Part shown: piece after piece, positions 1 through 9,207 of the stretch
Layout of the letters: every line of letters starts with the position of its first letter
Numbering within the stretch: the stretch's first letter is position 1
Source of the DNA: Enterococcus avium ATCC 14025
GTDB lineage: Bacteria; Bacillota; Bacilli; Lactobacillales; Enterococcaceae
Direction of reading: 5' to 3'
Length of the DNA stretch: 64,000 nucleotides
Assembly (NCBI RefSeq): GCF_000406965.1
Contig: NZ_KE136357.1
Span: 758,317 to 822,316 of the forward strand
Made by a program: the position numbers and the translations under genes
Notes under the pieces: generated by a model
What the model saw: only the letters and a program-made list of their open reading frames with translations
What the model was told of the DNA's origin: nothing
Databases searched by the model: none

Positions 1-474
1 GAAAAAACGAATACGAAACTCATCTCCAATTAAATACCCGTTCTTTTTTAAATTCAAACCGATTTGATATTGAGCCAAAATTGGGCTAAATTCACCTATT
101 TGTCGTTGGACCGTTCGACGACTTAGGTATTGACTTTGACTAAACGATTCCAGGGATTTGAATTTCTGATTAAAAATAGCGTCCCAAATAATAAAGGGCA
201 GCGTTGATTTGGTTAAATCCACTCGAATTTTATTTAGCAGAAATCTTTCGGAAAACTTAATTGTGGCTTCCTTATTCTCTCGCTCTATCGAAAATTCAGG
301 ATAACTCTGTTGAATCGTTTCTATCTGATCCAATACTTGTCTTAACATAGAATAGGAAATACTCAGTTCTTCTGTAAGTTCTTTATAACTGAAAACAGAG
401 TTATACGATCGATAGCAGTACGTGAAAACCTTTTGTACTAGTTGATCTTGTCCCTTTATAAAAGAATCTAGCAT
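1..474 (-). CDS. Mga-like PRD/HTH transcriptional regulator, N-terminal part (gene cut by the window edge)
   Basis: The minus strand is open from an ATG at 474 to the first base of the window, giving the first 158 residues of a protein that continues outside. A good Shine-Dalgarno (GGAGG) lies 7 nt before the ATG. The sequence shows an early helix-turn-helix (SYKELTEELSISYSMLRQVL) and a second one around residues 110-130 (LSRRTVQRQI). Two successive HTH segments are the pattern of the Mga/AtxA family, whose members control surface proteins and often carry PTS-regulated PRD domains further on. The PRD/EIIB part is not visible, so the family call rests on the N-terminus only. Its position downstream of an LPXTG adhesin locus fits a virulence-type regulator. 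Confidence 0.65.
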   Translation of the reverse strand, partial: MLDSFIKGQDQLVQKVFTYCYRSYNSVFSYKELTEELSISYSMLRQVLDQIETIQQSYPEFSIERENKEATIKFSERFLLNKIRVDLTKSTLPFIIWDAIFNQKFKSLESFSQSQYLSRRTVQRQIGEFSPILAQYQIGLNLKKNGYLIGDEFRIRFF

Positions 475-561
475 CAGAAAGCCTCCTTTGTTCTTTATAA
501 ATTTAGAAATATAACAATATTTTTATTGATCATAAATAATTCGCTCACTGTTTTTTTAGAC

Positions 562-618
562 AAAAAAAGCAGTAAAAAAATTTTCGAAGGATAAAATCCG
601 AAGATTTTTTACTGCTTT
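562..618 (-). terminator. Rho-independent terminator of the adhesin/regulator operon
   Basis: A long hairpin has arms AAAGCAGTAAAAAA (from 566) and TTTTTTACTGCTTT (ending 618), extended inward by TTTTCG/CGAAGA with a mismatch. Read on the minus strand it is followed by a run of seven T. It lies 74 nt past the stop of the regulator at 692-1393 and separates that operon from the Mga-like gene. Confidence 0.8.
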
Positions 619-691
619 CATTGAAGTCTGAAAAAATTATGACCTATATTTTGATGCTCCATCGACTAATTCATTTTTTATACACATTTCA

Positions 692-1393
692 TCACACTTG
701 ATTTGTAACAGAAGCTTTTTTAGAAACAACCTTTTTCAAGCAATAGCCGTTTCCCCAAGAGGTTTGCAGCTGGGATTCATCTAAGCCGTGCTCTACCATT
801 TTCTTCTTAAGCGACTTGATAATGCCAGACAGACGGCTTTCCTTCGCTCTTGAAGGTGCAGATTCCCACAAGTAATAGCACATCTCCGTTCGAGAAATAC
901 ATTTTCCTATTGATTGCTTCAGCAAGCGAAAGACTCGATATTCTTGCTTTGTTAAGCGGTAATCGAAATTTTCCAAATCAATATCTTTTTCCTTTGTCAG
1001 CGTAGGTTTGCTTTTTTGCTTCGTTTTCTCGCGAATTGACATCTGCTCGCGTAATTCTTCAAAGCTTACTTTCTGGGAAACAATCAATTCGACTCCTTGT
1101 TGCTTCCACTGCTCACGAGTCTCCTCATCTAGCTCTGAAATTGTTTTTCGTATGAGTCTGCAGTGAAACAATTTCAATGTTTCTAGACAAGTTGCTACTT
1201 CCTGATCTGAAATGGTTTCGCTTAGAATTACTGTATCAAAATAATCAAGCTCGCTAGAAAATTCCTCTTTATCTGTACTTTGCAAATCCAAAAGTACCTG
1301 ATTACTGCATAGCACCTCATACCCTAAATCATTCAGTTTTTTTACAAAATCCTGTTCGTATGAATAACTTTTTGTTAAAAGTAAGACTGTCAT
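692..1393 (-). CDS. Atypical OmpR-type winged-helix regulator with degenerate receiver-like N-terminus
   Basis: This 233-residue protein has an OmpR/PhoB-type winged-helix DNA-binding domain at about residues 145-220 (YRLTKQEYRVFRLL ... SWGNGYCLKKV). The first 120 residues look like a response-regulator receiver fold: it starts with an MTVLLLTKSY strand and has FDTVILSE where the phospho-acceptor strand should be. I see no phospho-acceptor Asp, acidic pair or conserved Lys, so phosphorylation by a histidine kinase is unlikely, and no kinase gene is adjacent. It begins 24 nt after the LPXTG gene on the same strand with AGAGGA before the ATG, so the two are probably co-transcribed. It may regulate the adhesin or an unlinked surface-protein set. 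Function is inferred from domain type only. Confidence 0.75.
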   Translation of the reverse strand: MTVLLLTKSYSYEQDFVKKLNDLGYEVLCSNQVLLDLQSTDKEEFSSELDYFDTVILSETISDQEVATCLETLKLFHCRLIRKTISELDEETREQWKQQGVELIVSQKVSFEELREQMSIREKTKQKSKPTLTKEKDIDLENFDYRLTKQEYRVFRLLKQSIGKCISRTEMCYYLWESAPSRAKESRLSGIIKSLKKKMVEHGLDESQLQTSWGNGYCLKKVVSKKASVTNQV

Positions 1394-1417
1394 TAAATCC
1401 TCTCATTTCATGTTTTC

Positions 1418-4400
1418 TTAAATGCTCTTTTTTCTGACTTTTAATACAACTACTCCCAATACAATCAATAGGACTAAAATGCCCAAAGTGCTCCAGATGC
1501 CACTGTTTTGACTTCCTGTACTTGGCAAACGTTTAGAAGTCGTAGATGTGCTTCTCGTTGTAGTTTGATGGGTCGTCGTATTCTTCTTCGTGACACTGTT
1601 CTTCGTCTCATCCTTTGTTTTTTCTATCTCTGGCTCTGCTATTGGCGTATTTTCTTTGGTAACCTCTTTTACATTTGGTTGATTATCTTTTACTGAAAAC
1701 TCAATTGGTGTTGCATCTAATTGGTACCCTTTTGGCGCCTTGGTTTCAATCAGCTTATAGCTTCCATCAGTCAAACCTTTAATAAGAATCGTTCCATCCT
1801 TACCGGTGACGATCATTTCCTGACCCTCGACTACTTTATCTTCGCCAGTTACTAATTTAAATTCTGCATTTGCCAATCTCTTGCCAGTTTTACTATCTGT
1901 CTTTTTCAATAGCAGTTCACCCGGTGGAATTTCCTTATCTGGAGTAAAATGATTCGTGAAAATCGGCTGCTTTCCAGCTTCAACTCCTTCGTAAACAGCG
2001 GTAGTCTCAAGCTTTCCAGCTTTCTCCTCAACAGTCACGAACACCTTATAAATAGTGTCATCGTAGGTGATTCCGGCCTCTTTTTCGGCTGGGATCACTT
2101 CGGAAATCGTATACTCGTAAGTTCCGGCTTCACCATACTCGATCGCATCAAATGTAATCGTTCCATCTGCCGCATTTTTCTGGATTTGATCCACGCCTTC
2201 ACCTTTCAGATTGAAGCTGAATTCTTCAGCTTTTAAAGGTCGTCCGCTTAATTCTTTCTTCGCCGTTAATTCAATTTTTGAAGAAGCTTTTCGATTTTCT
2301 AAAGAGAATGTATGATTTATTCGTTCTCTAGAAATGATAAACTCATGCTCTTGGTTGTCCTTCACATATCCTTCAGGTGCTTGACTTTCTACAATGACAT
2401 AGGTTCCATAACGTAAATTAGACAGATAATCGACTTCCGCACCATTTTCAATGATTTTATCGCCTTTTACTTCAATATTTGAAAGCATCAGTGTTAGATT
2501 GCCTTCAGTGTCCTTTCGATAAAGATCGAAAAAGGCTGAACTTGTAGTAATTAGCTGATCGTTCTCATCTAGTTTCCGGAAGGTGATCGAGCCATTTTTC
2601 CCACTTGAAGTTCCTTCACCATCTGTAGATTTCACGGTCACAGTTTTCGTTACTTCATGAAATTGGATGTCTTTACCATAAAGTGATGCCTCGTTTGCAA
2701 TCACTTCATTATTTTGAATCCCCGGATCTAGCAATGTTTGATACTCAATGATGTAAGCAGAATCGATCGTCTCACCTAGATGAATGGTTAATGTTTGAGT
2801 TCCTGCTGCAGAATCCGAAGTAACCACAGGGCTGTTTTCCTCTGTAAACACAAGAGCCTCGCCATCTTTAACAAATGTTCCAGAACCATTATTTTTTGCC
2901 TTAAAGACCTTTACCACTACATTTTTATCAGCGTCATAAACAAATGTCTGCTCACTGATTTTTACAGTGTCTTTAACGACTGGATCGTGAATTGTATGCC
3001 CGTCTTTATTTAAAACAACAGACCAATTGATTGAACGGTAGTCTTCACCTGTTCCTTGTTGCCCGCTCTTAGAAATCCATGCATCCTTCGCACTTTTTTC
3101 AACGGTTCCTTCGACCTTTATTGGTTTACTATCCTTTACTGTCATCGTCGCAACATTTTTATAAGTTGGAACTTCATCTGCCGCTTCTGCCGAAACAAAA
3201 ATGGCGAAGGTTGACCCTTTGTCTTTTAATAAAGTAATAGTTGGAACCCCAGCTTCATCAAGTTCATACGTATAATCAACATTGACTTCCCATTTCGTTC
3301 CTAATTGAGCAGCTTCTAGCTTACTAGCAGCCACATCGACATCGTAAATAACAAGTTCTTTAAGCGTTTGTCCCTCGCCTAATGCTTCTTTGATCGTTGT
3401 CTCTTTAGGAATGGTTGTTTTCCATGTATTAAACAACGCTGTCCAGTACACACTATTTTCTCCTGCGGTTGTTTCTAAGAATGGATTATTATGACTAAAG
3501 GCTTTGGCTACATCTGCCCCTTCTGTAAGATATTTCCCATATTTTAAACCATTAAATGCGTACTGTGTACTCACCCATGTGGCAAGTTCTGCACCATCTG
3601 TGTGATTTTTTCCATCTTCACCGGTATACGTTACCACTACGCTATTATCAAATCTCTGTGTAGTACCCGTATCATGATGTGGCTGTTTGTCCATGAAGAA
3701 GTGTGTCTCATAATTAAAGGTGATTTGATCGCTTGTTGTTGCATAAGCTCCAATTAATCGGATATTAAATCCTAACGAGTAATCTTCATCGCCATCGACT
3801 TTTTCCAGAACGTAGTCGCTATCTTTAGTTAAAACCTTATCAGTCGTTCCATCGTTAGCTTTTACTACAAGCGATGATTCAATCAATTGAAGCGCACTCT
3901 TATTTATTCCAGAAAGAGTGGTGTATCTATCTTTGATGATCGCATCTTTCATTAAAAGACGATTTTTGTTCAATACTACCTGCCAGCTGATTGTGTTCGT
4001 CGCATAATTCTTACTCGGCGCTGTTTTGGTGATGCCTAATGCTCCTTCAACATCTGGTGTTTCTCCCGCATTAATTTCTTCACTTTCTGTTCCATCAATA
4101 ATCAAAGCAGTATTCTGAAGAGCACTTCGTAATGGCGTTGGCACATCAAATGTTTGGGTCGAATACTTCACTTTATAAACGCCTTTTTCTGCAAAATTTA
4201 ACGTAAAGTGTACATACTCTCCGTTTTTTTCTCTATAATCAGCCGCTGCTTCTGAAAATGTCCACTTATCACTAGCGACTTCATTGCCATTTTCGTCATA
4301 CACTTTGATGCTGTCTTTCAATAAATAATGTTTTGCTGTATTCGGATCACCATATCTTGAATACATCCAGTCCTTAAGAATTCCACCATCAGTCGTATAC

Positions 4401-5893
4401 GTAGCTTTGATTTCCCAGTTGAAAATACCGGTATTTAAATCATAATCCGTACAATATTTATAATTGTCTCTATCATCGAAAGACACACTCGCCTCTGCCG
4501 AATTAGAAATAAAGTTATCTCCGCTAATCGTTGCCTTATTCAGAAATTCCTTCTTGCTTTCATCAGCCACCCGCATTTTAAGAACAATTTTTACTGGCTG
4601 ATTCATCACACCAGAGGTAAATTTGTAGACATAATCTGTGCCAGCTATCCAAGAATTAATAAAGCCTGCTGGCGGTATTACCCATTCACCATTCTCATTC
4701 ATCACATAATCCTGGGTATACCAAACAGATAATCCTTCAGGCATCGTATCTCTTAAAACCGCGTTTCTCAGATCACGTCTTTCTTCATTTAAGATGATCG
4801 TCCATGTCACTGAGTTATCAGCTTCAATTTTTCCGCTTTTACTAATGTCCGCTTTTACGACTGGAATGACAATCCTAATTTCTACTCCAGCCTCATCTGT
4901 GATCCCAGTTGAAATCTCAATTGTTTCATTTTCCGTAGTAATTTTCAGTTCTGTTCTTAAATCAATCGTCCCTTGACGCTCGCTTAAATTTCCGGCTTTA
5001 TCATTAAAGGTGACGGTTAAAAGCCCATTTAAGTCTAAGGTGAATGACCCTAAAACATCTCCATCCTGATTTTTCAGCACATCTGTTACGGCATTATGAA
5101 TAGAAAAATAGTCAGGCAGCTGATACGTATAAAAATCACCATTTTGTATAATTTCTGCATCATCCAACACCCAATCAAAATGAATCTTGATATTAGCATC
5201 TTGAACAGCCGGATTTTCCTCATTAAACTCTTGGTCATTAAAATCCGTAATTTTAATATTGGTAAATAAATTCACGCCACGAGCGTTCAGATTTGCTTCA
5301 TGATCCGCCCGAGCTTGTCTTTTAGCTATTGTCTGGTCTGCCTCAGCTTGGTTGACGATATCGGGCGCTGGATCTGAAGCTTTGTTGTAATATATACTGG
5401 TCAACACATTATTCCCAAAATCGATTGTTTCTGCTTCTACATTATCTGATGTAGTTTCTGCCGTTACCTCAATCAATCCTTCATAAAATTTTGCACTAGC
5501 GAAATCTGGTACAAGTCCATCAGCTGTTTTTTGATAATTTTGTTTGAATTGAAAGATTAGTTGTTGATTTTTTACTTGATAATTCCCCATCTCGCCTAAA
5601 CTACCTGATTGCTCTGGATAATGCAGGTTTGCGGGCAACTCAATAATCGTGGTGGTATTTTCCTCAATCAATGTCGGTTGTGCCAGTGCCCAACTTAAAT
5701 TCAGTTTGACAGCCGTCTTTTGATCTATCCGATGATTCTCTGTGATTTCCTGATCATTGGTATCTGTGACAGTCACTTGATTAACGACTACTCCCGTTTG
5801 ATCCGCGGTTTCCGCAATAGCCGACATCGGAAAAAGACTAATCATCATGCCAATTATTGCAGACAACGACCAAAGCTTTTTTAATCGTTTCAT
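1418..5893 (-). CDS. Large LPXTG cell-wall-anchored adhesin with Cna/SpaA-type domains
   Basis: The protein has 1491 residues. It has a signal peptide (charged MKRLKK, hydrophobic core, cleavage after SAIA near residue 27) and a sortase signal LPSTG at about 1456 followed by a hydrophobic helix and a KVRKKSI tail. The middle has at least three related modules of the collagen-adhesin type, recognisable by recurring S/T-W-x-V-V-L-N-K patterns followed by a D-x-Y/T turn (near ITWTIILNEERRD, ISWQVVLNKN and INWSVVLNKDG). These are followed by a SpaA-like prealbumin domain (ITFRKLDENDQ), an FctA/pilin-type domain (FSFNLKGE ... YEYTISEV) and a second SpaA domain (LLLKKTDSKTGKRLANAEF) before a Thr-rich wall-spanning stalk. 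Such domains usually carry Lys-Asn isopeptide bonds. The ligand is unknown. AAGGAGGT precedes the ATG. Confidence 0.9.
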   Translation of the reverse strand: MKRLKKLWSLSAIIGMMISLFPMSAIAETADQTGVVVNQVTVTDTNDQEITENHRIDQKTAVKLNLSWALAQPTLIEENTTTIIELPANLHYPEQSGSLGEMGNYQVKNQQLIFQFKQNYQKTADGLVPDFASAKFYEGLIEVTAETTSDNVEAETIDFGNNVLTSIYYNKASDPAPDIVNQAEADQTIAKRQARADHEANLNARGVNLFTNIKITDFNDQEFNEENPAVQDANIKIHFDWVLDDAEIIQNGDFYTYQLPDYFSIHNAVTDVLKNQDGDVLGSFTLDLNGLLTVTFNDKAGNLSERQGTIDLRTELKITTENETIEISTGITDEAGVEIRIVIPVVKADISKSGKIEADNSVTWTIILNEERRDLRNAVLRDTMPEGLSVWYTQDYVMNENGEWVIPPAGFINSWIAGTDYVYKFTSGVMNQPVKIVLKMRVADESKKEFLNKATISGDNFISNSAEASVSFDDRDNYKYCTDYDLNTGIFNWEIKATYTTDGGILKDWMYSRYGDPNTAKHYLLKDSIKVYDENGNEVASDKWTFSEAAADYREKNGEYVHFTLNFAEKGVYKVKYSTQTFDVPTPLRSALQNTALIIDGTESEEINAGETPDVEGALGITKTAPSKNYATNTISWQVVLNKNRLLMKDAIIKDRYTTLSGINKSALQLIESSLVVKANDGTTDKVLTKDSDYVLEKVDGDEDYSLGFNIRLIGAYATTSDQITFNYETHFFMDKQPHHDTGTTQRFDNSVVVTYTGEDGKNHTDGAELATWVSTQYAFNGLKYGKYLTEGADVAKAFSHNNPFLETTAGENSVYWTALFNTWKTTIPKETTIKEALGEGQTLKELVIYDVDVAASKLEAAQLGTKWEVNVDYTYELDEAGVPTITLLKDKGSTFAIFVSAEAADEVPTYKNVATMTVKDSKPIKVEGTVEKSAKDAWISKSGQQGTGEDYRSINWSVVLNKDGHTIHDPVVKDTVKISEQTFVYDADKNVVVKVFKAKNNGSGTFVKDGEALVFTEENSPVVTSDSAAGTQTLTIHLGETIDSAYIIEYQTLLDPGIQNNEVIANEASLYGKDIQFHEVTKTVTVKSTDGEGTSSGKNGSITFRKLDENDQLITTSSAFFDLYRKDTEGNLTLMLSNIEVKGDKIIENGAEVDYLSNLRYGTYVIVESQAPEGYVKDNQEHEFIISRERINHTFSLENRKASSKIELTAKKELSGRPLKAEEFSFNLKGEGVDQIQKNAADGTITFDAIEYGEAGTYEYTISEVIPAEKEAGITYDDTIYKVFVTVEEKAGKLETTAVYEGVEAGKQPIFTNHFTPDKEIPPGELLLKKTDSKTGKRLANAEFKLVTGEDKVVEGQEMIVTGKDGTILIKGLTDGSYKLIETKAPKGYQLDATPIEFSVKDNQPNVKEVTKENTPIAEPEIEKTKDETKNSVTKKNTTTHQTTTRSTSTTSKRLPSTGSQNSGIWSTLGILVLLIVLGVVVLKVRKKSI

Positions 5894-6393
5894 TTTTCAC
5901 AACCTCCTTATACATGTAAATAATTTGCTTAAGCGTTGATTCTCCGCCTTAAACAAACTAATCCATTAAAATCGTCTTATAGCTTTTTATTATTTTTCCG
6001 CCTCCTTTATTACTTTCCCAGCATTTCCCAACCTTTTGACTAGCTTTTCTTCCATTTTCCAAGGCTATAGATCTGAGAAAAGCCGCTTCAATTTATACAA
6101 TAAATAGGCTCTTTCTCATCTATTATTATTAGTCAAATTAGAGGTCTGAAAATGACAAAAATAATAAAATAAGTCTATATTAACGTCCTATTCAAAATAT
6201 AAACTTTAAAAGAGCAAAAAAATAAAGACCTGCTATCATAAACAGATCTCTCATTTCGTATTTTTCTTCCCAAAATACACGCCGAACATTGCTTCTTGTT
6301 TTCTAGTCATTTAATTAACGGACTTTAGAAAAAAATTATTTTCTTGTCAACTAACCTTTATATTTAATTTACAAATAAATTTTCATTGATAAC

Positions 6394-6427
6394 CTAAAGA
6401 AACGTTGTTATTTAAACGTTTCTTTAG
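6394..6427. repeat. Perfect 13-bp inverted repeat, possible operator
   Basis: CTAAAGAAACGTT at 6394-6406 is the exact reverse complement of AACGTTTCTTTAG at 6415-6427, with an 8-nt loop. No T-run follows on either strand, so a terminator is unlikely. A dyad of this length in a non-coding gap suggests a regulator binding site or a structured RNA. Confidence 0.6.
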
Positions 6428-6542
6428 AAGAGGTCATTTTCTGTTGTTATTGAATGTTTTTTTGTCACATTCGAGAGGAGTCTGACTATATGTTAAAAAA
6501 TCTGGTTTTCATTCCTAAATAGGAGCTTCTGACTGCAGCTAC

Positions 6543-6579
6543 AAAAAAACGAACCGCCTATAAAAGACAATTCGTTTTT
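6543..6579 (-). terminator. Terminator of the YczE-like/XRE operon
   Basis: The arms AAAAAACGAA and TTCGTTTTT enclose a 17-nt loop. On the minus strand the hairpin ends in a T-run. It lies 20 nt beyond the stop of the membrane protein at 6599-7237. Confidence 0.7.
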
Positions 6580-6598
6580 CTTTGGATTAAATTTAGCT

Positions 6599-7237
6599 TT
6601 ATAATGTTCTCACGGTATCCACGATGCTTTCATGCTCAATGTTCGTAACATCAAAGTGCAAAATATTGAAGGTCACCTCTAAAATGAAGCTGATTCCAAA
6701 GACCGAAATAACTGTTCCAATTCCCACCTTTGCTCCCAATAGCCAACCAATCAGCAGAACCGTGCCCTCGATTACACCGCGAACAATTCCGATGGGAACC
6801 TTCGGCAGACGTTTTCCCAACGCAACCATCAAAGCATCACGCGGCCCGCAGCCAAGCGAAGCCCCAATATAAAAATAACTCCCAATGCAAATCGACAGTT
6901 GCCCAAGTAACAGCATCAAAACGCCAGAGAAAAAATTGTTCATTTGAGGAATCAGATCCACAGCTTGAATCAGATCCACGAAAGTTCCAATCAGAATCGT
7001 GTTAAGAATTGTTCCAAAGCCAATTTTTTCCTTTAAAGCTACATCAACCAATAAAATGACAAATCCGCTAATGATCAAAATATTGCCATACGTTTGGTCT
7101 GTCAGATAAGCTAATCCCATACTGAAGGCCTCCCAGGAAGCCAAGCCGATATTTGCCTGAATCGTTAAAAACGAACCCAATGCGAATAAAAACAAACCAA
7201 ATACCAACTTTACCAACCGAACACTATACCCTTTCAT
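6599..7237 (-). CDS. YczE/YitT-type integral membrane protein
   Basis: This 212-residue protein has about five hydrophobic segments and an N-terminus that starts directly in the membrane (VKLVFGLFLFALGSFLTIQA). The pattern GLASWEAFSMGL near residue 35 and GASLGCGPRDALMVALGKR near residue 130 are typical of the YczE-like family, whose biochemical role is not settled. It begins 14 nt after the XRE-cupin gene on the same strand with AGAGGGG before the ATG, so the two form an operon in which the regulator gene comes first. A transport or sensing partner role for the regulator is plausible but unproven. The C-terminal 25 residues are hydrophilic. Confidence 0.75.
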   Translation of the reverse strand: MKGYSVRLVKLVFGLFLFALGSFLTIQANIGLASWEAFSMGLAYLTDQTYGNILIISGFVILLVDVALKEKIGFGTILNTILIGTFVDLIQAVDLIPQMNNFFSGVLMLLLGQLSICIGSYFYIGASLGCGPRDALMVALGKRLPKVPIGIVRGVIEGTVLLIGWLLGAKVGIGTVISVFGISFILEVTFNILHFDVTNIEHESIVDTVRTL

Positions 7238-7251
7238 TCAATCCCCTCTTT

Positions 7252-7800
7252 CTACTCCCTAAACATCAGCATCAAAATATGTGTTTCCTCATTCGTCGGG
7301 TTGGCATACTTATGATTGCAATTTGCTAAAAATTGAATTGCTTCTCCTTCTTCTAGTTCAAAACTCTTTTCACCAACCTGAATAGCCAATACCCCTTGTG
7401 TACAAATAATATATTCTCTGATTCCGGCTTCATGATATTCAGATAAGCGCTCCGAGTGAGGCGCGATCACATGACGCATCATTTCAAATTTTTTATCCGG
7501 ATCAAACTCAAACAAATTATACGTATCAAACCCTTTTGAAGTTGAATAATGCTTACTATTACTTTTTCTGATTACTGACACGTCCGGTGTTTCCATATAA
7601 GTCAGCTGGGCTAAAGGAATATGAATTCCTGTACAAATTTTCTCTAGCATCGAAATCGTCGGACTTTTGGCGCAACGCTCGATCTCACTTAGCATACTCT
7701 TACTAACGCCGGACAATCGCGCCAGATCATCTAAGGTCAGATTTCTTTCTTGGCGAATTCGTTTAATATTTCGACTGACAATTTCATTTGCTGAAATCAT
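7252..7800 (-). CDS. XRE-family regulator with C-terminal cupin domain
   Basis: The 182-residue protein has an HTH-3 domain at residues 5-60 (RNIKRIRQERNLTLDDLARL, then SKSMLSEIERC) and a cupin domain at about 105-178 (YHEAGIREYIICTQGVLAI and a late ANCNHKYANP strand). This is the PuuR-like layout in which a small metabolite binds the cupin. The ATG at 7800 has GGAGG 6 nt upstream. An upstream TTG at 7812 is in frame but lies inside that ribosome binding site, so I reject it. A 10-bp palindrome CACTATAGTG at 7833-7842, just upstream, is a candidate autoregulatory site. The downstream YczE-type membrane protein is probably its main target. Confidence 0.8.
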   Translation of the reverse strand: MISANEIVSRNIKRIRQERNLTLDDLARLSGVSKSMLSEIERCAKSPTISMLEKICTGIHIPLAQLTYMETPDVSVIRKSNSKHYSTSKGFDTYNLFEFDPDKKFEMMRHVIAPHSERLSEYHEAGIREYIICTQGVLAIQVGEKSFELEEGEAIQFLANCNHKYANPTNEETHILMLMFRE

Positions 7801-8287
7801 AATATCCTCCAATTACTATCTCGAATAAAATCCACTATAGTGTAAATTTAATAGATAACACCGTGTTTGTCAACATCATTAAAGGCTGAGCTTTATGTTT
7901 TCCTTAATTCCAAATACACAACAAGCGCTTGAAAATATGTTTATTTTCTCCTATACGCGTCCCCATTTTTACTCTTTTAAGCATATTTCTGTTCAAAAAA
8001 AAGTTATCCTTTACACTATTTTATACAACAAGCATTACTTTATAGATAAACAGATTAAGTTTCTTATTATTTCCTTCGTATCTTTAGAAACTAATGTAAG
8101 AGCTAAACGATCGTTAGTAAAGCATTTTTTAAATTTATAAAGTTACCAAACAAATTTTTACTGGTGAATAAATAAGCTTTTATTGACGTATTTTAGCTTT
8201 TTACTATTCAATAAAATCACCATCCAAAACTAAATACAATGAACTGTTATTGGTTCATGTAAAAAATAAATAGGAGTGAATATTGAT
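7801..8287. other. Divergent intergenic region between the XRE gene and manganese catalase
   Basis: These 487 nt are very AT-rich. They hold the short palindrome at 7833-7842 near the XRE start. Toward the catalase there is a small inverted repeat ATGAAC/GTTCAT (8239-8258) about 30 nt before the start. A TTGACG hexamer lies near 8183 but no well-spaced -10 could be assigned. One 81-codon plus-strand frame here has no ribosome binding site and no protein-like composition. Confidence 0.6.
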
Positions 8288-9115
8288 ATGTTTTTACACA
8301 AAAAGGAATTACAGTTTGAAGCAAAACCGGATAGTCCGAATCCTCTAATTGCGAAGTATCTTCAAGAATTGATTGGTGAACAATACGGCGAAATGAGCGT
8401 TGCTATGCAGTACCTGTTCCAAGGCTGGAGCATGCGCGGAGAAGAAAAATACAAAGATATGCTGATGGATATCGCAACAGAAGAAATTGGCCACGTAGAA
8501 ATGTTGGCAACGATGGTGGCTCGACTTTTAGAAGGCGCCCCTGTTGAAGATCAAGAATCAGCAATGAAAAATGATCCTGCTATTGGCGCTGTAATTGCTG
8601 GTATGAATCCGCAACAGGCAATTGTTGCTGGCTTAGGACCACGTCCTGCTGACAGTGTAGGAAATCCTTGGAGCGGCGGTTATATCATTGCCAGCGGTAA
8701 TTTACTAGCTGATTTCCGAGCAAACCTAAATGCGGAATCCCAAGGCCGCCTGCAAGTAGCCAGAATTTACGAAATGATTGAAGATAAAGGCGTTAAAGAT
8801 TTACTATCCGTACTATTAGCCCGCGACAGCTATCACCAAAACTTATGGGCAACTGCTGTCAAAGAACTAGAAGAAAAGGAAAAGAGTATTTTAGTTCCTA
8901 GTACGTTCCCAAGAGAGAATGAACGTTTAGATATCGCTTATGATTTCTACAACTTTTCTGAAGGCAAAGAAAGCAAAAAAGGCAGCTGGGCCAAAGGAAA
9001 AGCATTAGACGGTGAAGGTGAATACAACTACTTGAAAGAACCAAAAGTAGAAGGAAAAGCCCCTAAGCTTGATCCTGTTACACCTAAAATGTACGGTACA
9101 CCCCCAGCTAAATAA
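8288..9115 (+). CDS. Manganese catalase (non-haem)
   Basis: This 275-residue enzyme breaks down hydrogen peroxide at a dimanganese centre in the cytoplasm. The ligand set of the Lactiplantibacillus enzyme is visible at matching positions: E35 (QYGE), E66 and H69 (TEEIGH), E150 (LNAE) and H183 (SYHQ). The ATG at 8288 is chosen because the family starts MF...K.LQ...KPD and AGGAG lies 11 nt upstream. An in-frame GTG at 8276 overlaps that AGGAG and is unlikely. The C-terminal 40 residues are Lys/Gly/Pro-rich and do not belong to the ferritin-like core. It is monocistronic, with a strong terminator directly after the stop. Confidence 0.95.
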   Translation: MFLHKKELQFEAKPDSPNPLIAKYLQELIGEQYGEMSVAMQYLFQGWSMRGEEKYKDMLMDIATEEIGHVEMLATMVARLLEGAPVEDQESAMKNDPAIGAVIAGMNPQQAIVAGLGPRPADSVGNPWSGGYIIASGNLLADFRANLNAESQGRLQVARIYEMIEDKGVKDLLSVLLARDSYHQNLWATAVKELEEKEKSILVPSTFPRENERLDIAYDFYNFSEGKESKKGSWAKGKALDGEGEYNYLKEPKVEGKAPKLDPVTPKMYGTPPAK

Positions 9116-9122
9116 CAATATT

Positions 9123-9166
9123 AAAAATGAACCCTCAGCGATTTTCTCTTGAGGGTTCATTTTTTT
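9123..9166 (+). terminator. Strong terminator after manganese catalase
   Basis: The arms AAATGAACCCTCA and TGAGGGTTCATTT surround a 12-nt loop and are followed by T-rich sequence. The A-run on the other side lets it serve the converging dehydrogenase gene as well. Confidence 0.9.
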
Positions 9167-9207
9167 GTGTTGTTTTTTTACAACATGCTATCCATAAATA
9201 AATCGTT

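Larger units (their letters stand above)
5894..6598. other. 705-nt AT-rich intergenic region without a gene
   Basis: No convincing open frame is present. It should contain the promoter of the adhesin gene on the minus strand, but I could not pick a clear -35/-10 pair. It also holds a perfect 13-bp inverted repeat (6394-6427) and the terminator of the next minus-strand unit (6543-6579), listed separately. Confidence 0.7.

Noticed and set aside
7895-8140. 81-codon plus-strand frame upstream of manganese catalase
   Set aside because: No ribosome binding site, Phe/Lys/Ile-rich composition expected from AT-rich non-coding DNA, and no domain.
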